Below are positions 33,113 to 42,541 of a DNA stretch of 64,000 nucleotides, piece after piece; the stretch's first letter is position 1; every line of letters begins with the position of its first letter. Under the pieces are notes generated by a model that was given only the letters and a program-made list of their open reading frames with translations, was not told where the DNA came from and ran no database searches. The DNA comes from Bacillota bacterium. GTDB taxonomy: Bacteria; Bacillota; Clostridia; Christensenellales; Pumilibacteraceae. A program made the position numbers and the translations under genes. Where the stretch lies: contig WRLT01000003.1 in NCBI GenBank assembly GCA_009777485.1, positions 1 through 64,000 of the forward strand, in the 5' to 3' direction.

Positions 33113-33487
33113 TTGGATTTAACCAGTGTACTGCCGCTATTGATGCAACAAAAGGGCGGAAAAATGAACGACCGCACCGCAGAACTTTTACAGGCTTTTT
33201 CATCTATGCGGCAAGGCGCGGAAACGGCGCAGCCAAACGCTGCGGGCGGGATTATGGATATGCTGACAAAAAACGGCGCAAAGCCGCAGGGCGATGCACA
33301 AAGCCCTGCGGCGCTGTTGCAAATGCTTGCGCCTAATCAAAATCTAAGCCCGCAATTAAATTTGGTTAATTTGCTTTCTACTATGGGCAAAAACGGTCGC
33401 AGCACAAAAAAGCCTTACGGACTTGCGCCCGTAAAGGCCTTTATTCCCGATTTGTTTTTAGGACGTCTGGTAAAATTTTTTGGCTGA
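33113..33487 (+). CDS. small hypothetical protein
   Basis: A 124-residue protein rich in Met, Gln, Ala and Asn (LLMQQKGGKMNDRTAELLQA at the N-terminus). It has no signal peptide. It starts at TTG 33113, nine bases after AGGAGG. I do not recognise a family. It converges on the M48 peptidase gene with two bases between stops and diverges from the other small gene, so the two small proteins may be functionally paired. Confidence 0.65.
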   Translation: MDLTSVLPLLMQQKGGKMNDRTAELLQAFSSMRQGAETAQPNAAGGIMDMLTKNGAKPQGDAQSPAALLQMLAPNQNLSPQLNLVNLLSTMGKNGRSTKKPYGLAPVKAFIPDLFLGRLVKFFG

Positions 33488-33489
33488 AC

Positions 33490-36051
33490 TTAAACTTTAA
33501 TATGCGACGGCGCGTCTAATATATCTAAAATAACGCGCACACGCTGACGCAAAAGACTTTTGCCGATGGCGTTGTCTGTACCGTATAAGCCGCTTTCGTA
33601 GCTGCCTGCCGCACGCTCGGTTAAGATAAAGCCTTCTATTACCGTATTGCGGCCGTAATGGGTTATTTTAATGCGCATTTTTCCTAGCGCGTAATGTTCT
33701 TCATTTTTGTATGTTGTTTTTTTAAACTTGATGTACTCAAGGTAACGTTTTAGCGCAAAGAGGGTTTCTTCGTCTGCATCCGTTAAAAACTCAAACCGCG
33801 CACGCGTAAATTTTCCGCTTGCGTAATACTTTTTTGCGGCGGCATCCGCAATATATAGCGGTATAATTAAAATAACCACCGTTGCAAACACGGCAAGGCC
33901 TGCTACTAATAAGTACAGCGGAACGCCGTTAAACGACATTTGCGGAATATCAAAAAAATCAAAAATACCGCTCATAATAATAAGCGTTGCCCCGATTGGA
34001 AGCATGATTACATACAAGCAGAAGTATGCAACTCCTGCATTGAAACGCTTTAAACGGCGGTCGGGATTGCCTAGCTTATCGTAGCGTACCTCTGACATTG
34101 AAGGTTGAGGCGTCAGTACTCCGCTGCCTTGGATACGGCACGCTATTTTGTAAAGCGTGCGGTTTAAGCGTCTGTCGTATACATAAAATTCTCCGAATAG
34201 TTCTAGCGTGCTGCTTATTTTTTGCATGGTGCGTTCATATTTAGCAGAGTTCGGGCAGCAATACGGTTTAACCAACGCGTAGTACACTGCCCTCCGCGTT
34301 TTTCCGAATTTCAGTATACGGCACTCTTCTACCCCTGCGTCTTGAAGGGCTTTTGAAAGCTTTTCAACCGTTTCGGCAGGAAAATCATGCTTTTCGACAT
34401 CGCGGTAACCGCGCAAAGCGGTTTGTTTCATAAACGTATATAGCTCGTCCGCTTTTTCATCCGACCATGCGCGCAGTGCCTCACGGCGGGCACTGAGCGC
34501 TTGACGCAGCAAGTACTTAGACATGATTTCAATGCCGCTTTCTGCATATTGAAGATTTATATCTACGGCTTTTTGTATGTAATCAAGCCCGTCATCATCG
34601 AATTTATCGCACAAAATTACGCCTTTTGTATACAGCGCAAAGCTGACGCGCGGATTAGCGTCTAATATTTGTTGTACAATTTTTAAACAATCTTCATATC
34701 TGCACAGTGAAAAATACGCTTCCGCTACCTCGCGCAAGCTGTCGGCCTCGCCGCTTTCTTCGAAATGCTGTATAACTTTAAGCGGCATTACGTAATTTAT
34801 CTGACGTATTTCAGTCCAATCTGCGTAATCTATGCCCGCAAGCTGCGCGGCATAGGTGTAGGCGGCTTTTGATTGTGATAAGGCTTCTTCGTTAAGATTG
34901 GCAAAATCTATATGAAAATCTGCAATATTTAAATTTTTCATGCGCTCGCTGCATGCAGGGTGCGAACCGAATCGCCAAGGCAGCTCTTGGCGGCACATCT
35001 TGCGCCACATTTCGCCGTGCACAGCATACGCTTCTAAAAAATTATTAAATATTAGTTGATAAATACATGACGGGGGCTTTTCGCTTTCGTAAACCGACTG
35101 ACTGTCTAGCGCGTCTAGGTAATAATCGTACAGTGTAAGCTTTGCCATAGCGTTAATAAATTGTTGTGCCAAACCTTTTTCTGCAACTATGCGGTCTGCC
35201 GCCTCTTCGCTTTGCTTTGAACTAACTGCTATGTATCGGCTTGCTTTATCCACAAAAACCCCGAACAGCTGCCCTGCAAATAATCGGGTTATCGATACCT
35301 TTATTTCGGCTAAGTTATCTAATCTTGCCGCATGGTTTCTGATAGTATGGTCGCCGTGCAGAACATGGGCAAATTCATGCAGCATTACCGTCGTTAATTC
35401 GGTTTCGTTTAATAAGCGCAAGATATCTTTACCTATAAAAATGGATATTTTTTCGCGGCGCACGCTTATGGAAACACTAGGCGCGTTTTCTAAATACACG
35501 CTGTAAGGCAAGTTGCAGCTAACCATGCTTGCCGCTTTACGAATACTGCGGTGCAGCATAGCAAATTTATTAGGGTACAAAAGCCCTTGTATGGGGGCAG
35601 CGGGTTTAGGAAGTAAATGATAGATGATATACCCGATTAAACAACTAGAAAGTGCTATCACGATAACCATTACCGCTACGGAGTCAATAAAAATCCATGC
35701 CCCTATCAGCAAAAATATCGGCGCGGCAAACATTAAAAAAATAACCGCGTAACACAGCATCGCAAACAAATTGATTTTAACTTCTTTGCTTGCAAAATTT
35801 TTGGTTTCTTCCCGCTCGCGCAGTAAATCTTTACGCATTTTATCTAGTTGGCTTTTTTTAACGCTTGAACGTCTGCAAAAATATAAAATCGTATTGCTTA
35901 GCGGCAGTGCGATAATAAGCGCAAAGCCGATTGAGGTAAAAACCAAAGCGACAGTGCGGTGCAATTCTAACCGTGAACCTGCATAAATTGCGGGCAATGC
36001 CAAAATAAGCGTAAGGATAAGTGCTATAATATATCTTAAGTTTGTTTTCAT
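33490..36051 (-). CDS. M48-family membrane metallopeptidase with TPR-like repeats
   Basis: An 853-residue integral membrane protein. Residues 1-145 hold about four hydrophobic helices. The zinc motif HEFAH lies near residue 223 (MLHEFAHVLHGDH), with a later Glu-containing SEEAADRIV. Helical tetratricopeptide-like units follow at about 415-520 (EVAEAYFSLCRYEDCLKIV). Two more helices at about 680-740 precede a soluble C-terminal domain. HtpX-like peptidases take part in membrane-protein quality control, but this protein is much longer and its extra domains suggest a specific partner. AGAGG precedes ATG 36051. Confidence 0.83.
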   Translation of the reverse strand: MKTNLRYIIALILTLILALPAIYAGSRLELHRTVALVFTSIGFALIIALPLSNTILYFCRRSSVKKSQLDKMRKDLLREREETKNFASKEVKINLFAMLCYAVIFLMFAAPIFLLIGAWIFIDSVAVMVIVIALSSCLIGYIIYHLLPKPAAPIQGLLYPNKFAMLHRSIRKAASMVSCNLPYSVYLENAPSVSISVRREKISIFIGKDILRLLNETELTTVMLHEFAHVLHGDHTIRNHAARLDNLAEIKVSITRLFAGQLFGVFVDKASRYIAVSSKQSEEAADRIVAEKGLAQQFINAMAKLTLYDYYLDALDSQSVYESEKPPSCIYQLIFNNFLEAYAVHGEMWRKMCRQELPWRFGSHPACSERMKNLNIADFHIDFANLNEEALSQSKAAYTYAAQLAGIDYADWTEIRQINYVMPLKVIQHFEESGEADSLREVAEAYFSLCRYEDCLKIVQQILDANPRVSFALYTKGVILCDKFDDDGLDYIQKAVDINLQYAESGIEIMSKYLLRQALSARREALRAWSDEKADELYTFMKQTALRGYRDVEKHDFPAETVEKLSKALQDAGVEECRILKFGKTRRAVYYALVKPYCCPNSAKYERTMQKISSTLELFGEFYVYDRRLNRTLYKIACRIQGSGVLTPQPSMSEVRYDKLGNPDRRLKRFNAGVAYFCLYVIMLPIGATLIIMSGIFDFFDIPQMSFNGVPLYLLVAGLAVFATVVILIIPLYIADAAAKKYYASGKFTRARFEFLTDADEETLFALKRYLEYIKFKKTTYKNEEHYALGKMRIKITHYGRNTVIEGFILTERAAGSYESGLYGTDNAIGKSLLRQRVRVILDILDAPSHIKV

Positions 36052-36076
36052 TTGAACCTCTGAATTCTCTTGTACA

Positions 36077-37336
36077 TTAGATTTTCTTTAAGGCTTGGGT
36101 TAGGTCTTCTAGGATGTCGTCTGCCGCTTCGATGCCGCAGCTTAGGCGGATAGTGCCTGCGCTGATGCCTGCGGCTTTTAGCAGCTCGTCGGAAAGCTGA
36201 CGGTGGGTAGAGCTTGCGGGGTGCAGTACGCCCGTGCGCGCGTCTGCAACGTGTACGACAATCGCGGCAAGCTTTAAGGCGTTCATAAACTTAACGGCGC
36301 GTTCGCGCGTTTTTAAATCAAACGTTACCACGCCGCTGCCCTGTCCGCCTAAATATTTTTTGCAGCGTGCAAAGTCGGGGTCTTGCGGTAAGGCGGGATA
36401 TTTAACGGATTCGGTTTTTCCGCTTGCCGCTAACAGCTTTGCCGCCGATAGCGCGTTTTGACTGTGGCGCGGCATTCTTAAATGCAGTGTTTCCATGCCC
36501 AGATTAACTAAAAAGGCGTTCATGGGTGCGGGCGCAGGGCCTAAATCGCGCATAAGCTGTACGCGTGCTTTTACGCAAAACGGACAATCCTTAAAATCGC
36601 GCGTGTATACCGTGCCGTGATAGCTTTGATCTGCTTGGGTGAAGTCGGGAAATTTGCCGCTTGCGTAATTAAACTTGCCGCTTTCCACCACAAAGCCGCC
36701 TAAGGATACAGCGTGCCCGTCTAGGTATTTACTGGACGAATGAACCACGATATCCGCGCCGAACTCAAACGGACGGCACAGCACGGGCGTAGCGAATGTG
36801 GAGTCTACAATCAGCGGAATACCGTGCTTGTGCGCTACGTCCGCAAGCCCCGTTAAGTCGGCAACCGTCAACGCGGGGTTTGCCAGTGTTTCGCAAAATA
36901 CGGCTTTTGTGTTGGGCATAATAGCCGTTTCTACCGCGCTTAAATCGGCAGGGTTGACAAACGAAAAATCTATGCCGAATTTTTTAAGCGTAACGCCGAA
37001 CAGGTTGGTGGTGCCGCCGTAAATTTCGGCGGACGATACAATATGGTCGCCCGCCTTTGCTAAATTCATAATCGCCAGCATGCTTGCGCTTTGTCCCGAC
37101 GCGGTAAAAATTGCCGCCGTGCCGCCCTCTAACGCCGATAGCTTTTGCTCGGCGCAGGCGGCGGTAGGATTTGCAAGGCGCGTATAAAAATAGCCCGCCG
37201 CTTTTAGGTCGAACAAATCGCCTACCGCTTCGGTTGTATCGTATTTAAAGGTTGTGCTTTGCACAATCGGCGGCACGCGCGGCTCGCCGTTTTTAGGCGC
37301 GTATCCGCTTTGTACACATTGGGTATCAATCTTCAT
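36077..37336 (-). CDS. metY: O-acetylhomoserine sulfhydrylase (MetY-like)
   Basis: A 419-residue Cys/Met-metabolism PLP enzyme. The PLP lysine is in SSSKYLDGHAVSLGG. The N-terminus (QCVQSGYAPKNGEPRVPPIVQSTTF in type, length and order) and the KDCPFCVKARVQLMRDLGPA segment fit O-acetylhomoserine aminocarboxypropyltransferase, which makes homocysteine from sulfide. It is separated from the 47-59 kb sulfur island but would feed the same MetH step. CAGGAG precedes ATG 37336. Confidence 0.88.
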   Translation of the reverse strand: MKIDTQCVQSGYAPKNGEPRVPPIVQSTTFKYDTTEAVGDLFDLKAAGYFYTRLANPTAACAEQKLSALEGGTAAIFTASGQSASMLAIMNLAKAGDHIVSSAEIYGGTTNLFGVTLKKFGIDFSFVNPADLSAVETAIMPNTKAVFCETLANPALTVADLTGLADVAHKHGIPLIVDSTFATPVLCRPFEFGADIVVHSSSKYLDGHAVSLGGFVVESGKFNYASGKFPDFTQADQSYHGTVYTRDFKDCPFCVKARVQLMRDLGPAPAPMNAFLVNLGMETLHLRMPRHSQNALSAAKLLAASGKTESVKYPALPQDPDFARCKKYLGGQGSGVVTFDLKTRERAVKFMNALKLAAIVVHVADARTGVLHPASSTHRQLSDELLKAAGISAGTIRLSCGIEAADDILEDLTQALKKI

Positions 37337-37365
37337 AAGATGTTTTCTCCTGAAATTGTTTTTAT

Positions 37366-38214
37366 TTATTTATTTTCCATTTTATCGGGAATTGAAAGCA
37401 GACGACTTTTATTAACGGCTATGCTGCTAAGCGTTTCCAGTTGTTTTTTTGCCATTTTGTTTAGCTGCACAAGCCTTTCACTTTGAGGTATAGCTTGCTC
37501 TATCAATACGGCATTATAGCTTTCTAGGTTAGCTAATACAAGTAACTGCTCTACATTTGCCCAGTCGCGCATATTGCCTTTTTTATCGGAGTTTTCTTTT
37601 ATCCAGTCCGATGAGGTTTTGCCAAACAATGCTACATTCAACAAATCTGCCTCGCTTGCATAGGTTATAGAGATTTGTGCCGCCGTCAAGGTCGGAACTA
37701 TTAAATTTTCTTTGATTGCGTCCGTATGTATACGGTAATTAACCCTTGCAAGTTCCCGCTTCGCCGTCCATTCTAACAATTGCTGTTCTTTTTGTTTTAA
37801 TCGCTGAAATTCTTTTATAAGATATAACTCAAACTCAACCGATAGCCAGCTTGCAAATTTGAATGCTATATCCTTGTGTGCAAGTGTGTCTGCGTACCTT
37901 CCCATGCTTGTTTTTATCCCTATTGCATGTACAGTTTCTATCCATCTTTTAGGTGTAAGAACAAAACCGTTTCGCCCAGCCTCTTTGTCAACTCCCTCAT
38001 AATTGAGGGAGTTGAAGTTAGGGTTGTATAACTTTTCCCAAACGCCAAGAAATTCGACGGTATGTCGATTACGCATCCAATTTCCAATCACATCGCTAGG
38101 ATATTCCGCCTCTTTGTAGCGGGCTATGTCCGTTAGCGAAATATATTCCTCTTCTTCAATCCGTCTGTAACTGATTTCAATGCCTTTAACGGTTGTTTGT
38201 TTTTTGCCCTTCAT
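37366..38214 (-). CDS. KilA-N domain protein
   Basis: A 282-residue protein. Its N-terminal 130 residues match the KilA-N DNA-binding fold (EEYISLTDIARYKEAEYPSDVIGNW in type, LTPKRWIETVHAIGI, DIAFKFASWLSVEFELYLIKEFQRLK). The rest is helical (AQISITYASEADLLNVALFG). KilA-N is common in phages and large DNA viruses, but solitary chromosomal copies like this one also occur. It sits between metY and tyrS with no other phage gene nearby. A perfect 11-bp inverted repeat lies inside the coding sequence at 37989-38014. Confidence 0.83.
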   Translation of the reverse strand: MKGKKQTTVKGIEISYRRIEEEEYISLTDIARYKEAEYPSDVIGNWMRNRHTVEFLGVWEKLYNPNFNSLNYEGVDKEAGRNGFVLTPKRWIETVHAIGIKTSMGRYADTLAHKDIAFKFASWLSVEFELYLIKEFQRLKQKEQQLLEWTAKRELARVNYRIHTDAIKENLIVPTLTAAQISITYASEADLLNVALFGKTSSDWIKENSDKKGNMRDWANVEQLLVLANLESYNAVLIEQAIPQSERLVQLNKMAKKQLETLSSIAVNKSRLLSIPDKMENK

Positions 38215-38223
38215 TTGCTACCT

Positions 38224-39438
38224 CTAATTTTTTAAGACAATTTTTACGTGCTCTTTTTTGCCTTTGTGCAGAATGAATTCTTTTTTGTCGGTAAAGGCGG
38301 AAACGGTTTGGTCTAAGGAGGCAACCTTTGTATCGTTGATGCGCACGCCGCCGCCCTCGATTAGACGGCGCGCATCGGATTTGGATTTTGCTAAGCCCGA
38401 AAGCGTAAGCACGTCTATGATAAGCGTGTCGGCAGCAGCCGCAATTTCTAGTGCGGACATAGCTGCCGAATCGCCCGAAAACGCCGCTAAGGCTTGTTTT
38501 TGCGCGGCATTTGCCGCCTCCTCGCCGTGAACCAGCTTAGTGATTTCGTATGCAAGACGCTTTTTAGCCTCGTTCATACGCTCGTCTTTAAATTTACACA
38601 GCTGTTTAATCTCGTCTAAATCCATAAACGTAAGCAGCTTAAAGCATTCCTCCGTTTTTACGTCCTCTACCGAACGGAAGTATTGATAAAACTCATACGG
38701 GGAGGTTTTTTGCGCGTCTAGCCACAGCGCGCCCTTTTGCGTTTTGCCCATTTTGGTGCCGTCGGAGGTTTCTAGCAATGTAAAGGTTACGGCGTAGGCA
38801 TCTTGCCCTGTTTTGCGGCGAATCAAATCCGCGCCCGCTAAAATGTTGCTCCATTGGTCGTTGCCGCCCATTTGCAGCTTTGCGCCGTAGCGTTGGTTAA
38901 GCACTAAAAAGTCGTACGCTTGCATCAGCATATAGTTGAATTCTAAAAAGTTTAAGCCGCGCTCGTACCTAGTTTTAAAGCAGTCGGCCGAAAGCATTTT
39001 ATTCACCGAAAAATTAACGCCTATATCGCGCAGAAACTCTACATAGTTTAAATTTAACAGCCAGTCGGCGTTGTTAGGCATTACTGCCGCCGCCTCGCCC
39101 TCGAAACTGAAAAACCCCGACATTTGCTTTTTAAAAGCCTCGCCGTTTTGTTGGATTGTTTCGCGGCTAAGCATACTGCGCATATCCGAACGGGCGGAGG
39201 GGTCGCCTATCATAGTAGTACCGCCGCCGATAAGCACAATAGGCTTGTGCCCCGCGCGCTGCATATGCGCCATAGCCATAATGGGGATATAATGCCCGAT
39301 GTGCAGGCTGTCCGCCGTAGGGTCAAAGCCGATATAAAACGCAATTTTTTGCGTAGCTAACAGCTTTCTTAAATCGTCCTCGAACACGGTTTGCTTAATA
39401 AAGCCGCGCTCGTATAAGGTATCTAATACGTTTTTCAA
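38224..39438 (-). CDS. tyrS: tyrosyl-tRNA synthetase
   Basis: A 404-residue class I synthetase that charges tRNA-Tyr. It has the HIGH motif (LHIGHY), the KMSKS-type loop DGTKMGKTQ and a C-terminal S4 domain (GGVRINDTKV). The start is TTG 39438 with GGGAG upstream. It lies 18 bp after the aminotransferase gene with no room for a T-box, so it is probably in that operon. Confidence 0.95.
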   Translation of the reverse strand: MKNVLDTLYERGFIKQTVFEDDLRKLLATQKIAFYIGFDPTADSLHIGHYIPIMAMAHMQRAGHKPIVLIGGGTTMIGDPSARSDMRSMLSRETIQQNGEAFKKQMSGFFSFEGEAAAVMPNNADWLLNLNYVEFLRDIGVNFSVNKMLSADCFKTRYERGLNFLEFNYMLMQAYDFLVLNQRYGAKLQMGGNDQWSNILAGADLIRRKTGQDAYAVTFTLLETSDGTKMGKTQKGALWLDAQKTSPYEFYQYFRSVEDVKTEECFKLLTFMDLDEIKQLCKFKDERMNEAKKRLAYEITKLVHGEEAANAAQKQALAAFSGDSAAMSALEIAAAADTLIIDVLTLSGLAKSKSDARRLIEGGGVRINDTKVASLDQTVSAFTDKKEFILHKGKKEHVKIVLKN

Positions 39439-39456
39439 TTGCGGTTACTCCCGATT

Positions 39457-40662
39457 TTAAATTTGGTTTTTAGCGTCTGAAAGCTTTTGCTTAAACAGCT
39501 TGCCCAGTATTTTTATGCCCTTTTCGATGCGTTCGGGCGGCTCGGTAGAAAAGTTAAGCCGCAGCGTATTTAAGCCTTTGCCGTCTGCGTAAAAAACTTG
39601 GCCTTGAATGTAGGCTACGTTTTGCCCGACTGCTTCGGGGAAAATCTTTACCGTGTCGATACCTACGGGAAACTCGCCCCAAATAAACAAGCCGCCTTCG
39701 GGGCGCGTATAAATAAATTCATCGGGCATGTATTTTTCTAACGCGCCTAACATAGCGTCGCGGCGTTCGCGGTACATCGGCACGGCTTTTTCGATGTTGG
39801 GGTACAATTTGCCGCGCTTTAAATACTCGTATGTTACGGCTTGGGAAAGGTTGGAGGTATGCAGGTCTGTGCCTTGCTTGCCTATCGACATTTTGCGGAT
39901 TATTTCCGGTGCGCCGATTGCCACGCCCGTGCGCAGTCCCGGCGATAAAATTTTAGAAAAGCTGGAAATATACACGACATGGCCGCTAGTGTCAAACGCC
40001 TTTAACGCGGGAACCTCTTCACCTGAGTAGCGCAGTTTGCCGTAGGGGTCGTCTTCTAATACGGGAATGTGGTATTTGGACGCTAACTGCGCGATGCTTT
40101 TGCGGTTAGACGCCGAATAGGTTTTGCCCGTCGGGTTAGAAAAGGTAGGCACAACGTACAAAAACTTAGGTTTAAGCTGTATCATTTTTTGTTCTAGGTC
40201 GTCTAAATCTAAGCCGTCTTTTACGGTTTTTACGCCGACGGCCTTTGCCTCGTATGCGTTAAAAATTTGCAAAATCGCTAAATATGTAGGGTCTTCTACC
40301 AAAACCACATCGCCTTTATCTAAAAACGTCTTGCACATAAGGTCTATGCCCTGCTGCCCGCCGCTGATAACCAGCGTGTTATCTAATGCCGCGTCTTGAA
40401 TGCCGACGTCCTCTACATACGCGGTTAAAATTTCGCGCAAGGGCAATAAGCCGTCCGTAACGCCGTACTGCAAAATTTTGCGCGCGGTGTCGGACGCTAA
40501 AATTTCGGCGGTGATTTGCGCAACGTCTTCTACGGGCAGAAATTCGTTAGCGGGTAATCCTCCCGCAAACGAAATAATTTCGGGGCGCGTTAAAAGCTTG
40601 AATATTTCTCGTGTTGCGGTTCCCGAAAGGCTTGCCATGCGGCTGCTAAAATGATAACTCAT
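39457..40662 (-). CDS. PLP-dependent aminotransferase (2-aminoadipate / MocR-like class I)
   Basis: A 401-residue fold-type I aminotransferase without a DNA-binding domain. It has ISFAGGLPANEFLPVE, NTLVISGGQQGIDLM, YVVPTFSNPTGKTYS and the PLP lysine in SSFSKILSPGLRTG. This pattern is typical of the 2-aminoadipate / aromatic or valine-pyruvate group; the substrate cannot be fixed by reading. It has its own promoter (TTGCTG-18-TATAAT inside the end of the kinase gene) and AAGGA upstream. Confidence 0.85.
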   Translation of the reverse strand: MSYHFSSRMASLSGTATREIFKLLTRPEIISFAGGLPANEFLPVEDVAQITAEILASDTARKILQYGVTDGLLPLREILTAYVEDVGIQDAALDNTLVISGGQQGIDLMCKTFLDKGDVVLVEDPTYLAILQIFNAYEAKAVGVKTVKDGLDLDDLEQKMIQLKPKFLYVVPTFSNPTGKTYSASNRKSIAQLASKYHIPVLEDDPYGKLRYSGEEVPALKAFDTSGHVVYISSFSKILSPGLRTGVAIGAPEIIRKMSIGKQGTDLHTSNLSQAVTYEYLKRGKLYPNIEKAVPMYRERRDAMLGALEKYMPDEFIYTRPEGGLFIWGEFPVGIDTVKIFPEAVGQNVAYIQGQVFYADGKGLNTLRLNFSTEPPERIEKGIKILGKLFKQKLSDAKNQI

Positions 40663-40705
40663 ACTTATTTAATAGTCCTTAAATTTATTACTCGGAATAC
40701 TGCTA

Positions 40706-41542
40706 TTATACTATATTTGATGTGCAAACAGCAAACGTTTTTAACACGGCTTCAAAATTTACGCCGTAGCGTGTGTCGGCGTTTGGCGGGGTGGCATGAA
40801 TGGCTTGTACAACAAAGTCAGCTGCCGCAGCGGCGGCAGCTTCTAGGCGGACTCCGCGCATTAGCGAGGCGGTTAGTACACTGCCGAAAATATCGCCTGT
40901 TCCGTGAAAGCTGCCCGCGATGCGCGGGGTAAAGTAATAATACGGGCTTTGTGCGCCGCTTACCGCAACGCCTAATTCGCCCTCTTTAAAAAATACGCCC
41001 GTAAGTACTACCTGCTTTGCGCCTGCTTTTTGCAGCTTTATCAGTATGCTTTCAATCAGCGCGGGCGTGTGCGACCCGTCGGAATACGGCGTGTCGGTTA
41101 GCAGCATAGCTTCGGTTATGTTAGGAACTAAAATATCCGCAAGCGGTAACAGCTGCTTCATTTTTTCTACAAAGGCTTTGTCAAACACCTTGTACAGCTT
41201 TCCGTCGTCGCCCATTACGGGGTCTATGATAACGGTTGTATGTGGGGTTTTATATTCGGCGATTAAGTTTTTAACGGTATCGGTTTGCGCGGCGCACGCT
41301 AAAAAGCCGCTGTACAGCGCGTCAAATTTTAAGCTTAGCGGCCGCCACGCCGCTACGATTTTACGCATTTCGTCGGTTAGGTCTAAGCAAGTAAAGCCGT
41401 CAAAGCCGCCTGTATGTGTGGAAAGCAGCGCGGTGGGTAAAGACGCGCAGGTGCTGCCCATTGCGCTGATAATCGGCAGACAGACCGTCAGCGAACATCT
41501 GCCCACGCAGGATATATCGTGAATAGCAAGTACATTTTTCAT
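40706..41542 (-). CDS. pdxY: pyridoxal/pyridoxamine kinase
   Basis: A 278-residue ribokinase-fold vitamin B6 kinase. It has the HDISCVGRCSLT start, IDPVMGDDGKLY, NITEAMLL and the catalytic GSFHGTGDIFGSVL region. I start it at ATG 41542. An in-frame codon at 41563 would overlap the promoter whose -10 lies 11 nt upstream, leaving only a few bases of leader. It supplies PLP used by several PLP enzymes nearby, though that link is only contextual. Confidence 0.9.
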   Translation of the reverse strand: MKNVLAIHDISCVGRCSLTVCLPIISAMGSTCASLPTALLSTHTGGFDGFTCLDLTDEMRKIVAAWRPLSLKFDALYSGFLACAAQTDTVKNLIAEYKTPHTTVIIDPVMGDDGKLYKVFDKAFVEKMKQLLPLADILVPNITEAMLLTDTPYSDGSHTPALIESILIKLQKAGAKQVVLTGVFFKEGELGVAVSGAQSPYYYFTPRIAGSFHGTGDIFGSVLTASLMRGVRLEAAAAAAADFVVQAIHATPPNADTRYGVNFEAVLKTFAVCTSNIV

Positions 41543-41553
41543 AGAATAAAACC

Positions 41554-41583
41554 ATAGTAGCATAGATGAGGGCGCGCTGTCAA
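41554..41583 (-). promoter_or_regulatory. pdxY promoter, near-leaderless
   Basis: Minus strand: TTGACA (41578-41583), 18-bp spacer, TACTAT (41554-41559), 11 bases, then ATG 41542. Confidence 0.75.
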
Positions 41584-41634
41584 ATTTTTTAGCGTCGGAA
41601 TGATAGGCGGTAATTTTTATTTGTAGTACCGCTA

Positions 41635-42468
41635 TTAACCGCTGTAATGGGCTTTTAAAAATGCGATTTCTTTTTGATAGCCGTCGTTTTCGTTGGGGGT
41701 TTCTAAGTAGAAGGGCAAATGCTTTAATCGGGGGTGGTTGATTAGCCTAATAATCGCGTCCGCGCCGATTAAGCCCTCGCCTATTTTTGCGTGGCGGTCT
41801 TTGCGGCTACCTAGCGGGTGCATGCTGTCGTTTACGTGTACCGCTTTAAGCCGCGCTAAGCCCACCGTGCGGTCGAATTCCTCTATTACGCCGTCTAAAT
41901 TTTCTACAATATCGTAGCCCGCGCAAAACACATGGCAGGTATCTAAGCAAACGCCGATTTTATCCGCGCACTCTACGCCGCTTATAATTTCGGCAAGCTC
42001 GCCAAAATCCGCGCCTAACTCGCCGCCCTTGCCGCTCATAGCCTCTAATAATACGGTGGTGTTAATCTCGGGCGTAACGGCGCGGTTTAAGAGTTCTGTT
42101 ACATAGGCTATGCCTTGCGGCTTTCCTACCCCCGAACTGCTGCCCGGATGAAACGTGTAGAGGTTGTTCGGCAGCAGCTGCAAGGTGGATAAATCTCCTT
42201 GCATGCACATATGCGCAAATGCACGCGTGGCGGGTGTAGCGGAGGAGGCGTTTAAAACGTACGGCGCGTGCGCCAAAACGGGCAGTAAGTCGTGCTGCTG
42301 TGCTAACCGTAAAAATTTTGCAATGTCGGCTGTGTCTACGCTGCGTGCCGCGCCGCCGCGCGGGTTGCGCGAAAAAAACTGAAACGTGTTTGCGCCTATT
42401 TCTACGGCAGTTTTCGCCGCCGCCTCATACCCTGCCGCGACGCTTAAATGACATCCGATTTTTAGCAT
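41635..42468 (-). CDS. nfo: endonuclease IV
   Basis: A 277-residue AP endonuclease with a TIM-barrel trinuclear zinc site. Conserved blocks are HLSVAAGYEAA, FHPGSSSG, LLEAMSGKG, ICLDTCHVFCAGYD-type, HVNDSMHPLGSRKDRHAKIGEG and LETPNE. It repairs abasic sites. AGAGGAG lies about 15 nt upstream of ATG 42468. It is divergent from the cysteine-rich small protein gene. Confidence 0.94.
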   Translation of the reverse strand: MLKIGCHLSVAAGYEAAAKTAVEIGANTFQFFSRNPRGGAARSVDTADIAKFLRLAQQHDLLPVLAHAPYVLNASSATPATRAFAHMCMQGDLSTLQLLPNNLYTFHPGSSSGVGKPQGIAYVTELLNRAVTPEINTTVLLEAMSGKGGELGADFGELAEIISGVECADKIGVCLDTCHVFCAGYDIVENLDGVIEEFDRTVGLARLKAVHVNDSMHPLGSRKDRHAKIGEGLIGADAIIRLINHPRLKHLPFYLETPNENDGYQKEIAFLKAHYSG

Positions 42469-42541
42469 AGATGTAGTATGCTCCTCTTTTAACTAAAATT
42501 GTGTCAATATTTTTAAAGCGGCATATATTGACAGTATATCG

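Noticed and set aside
37366-38214. Prophage remnant marked by KilA-N
   Set aside because: Flanking genes are housekeeping (metY, tyrS) and no integrase, structural gene or attachment repeat is seen.
39439-39456. T-box upstream of tyrS
   Set aside because: Only 18 bp separate tyrS from the preceding gene, too short for a T-box, and no T-box sequence is present.
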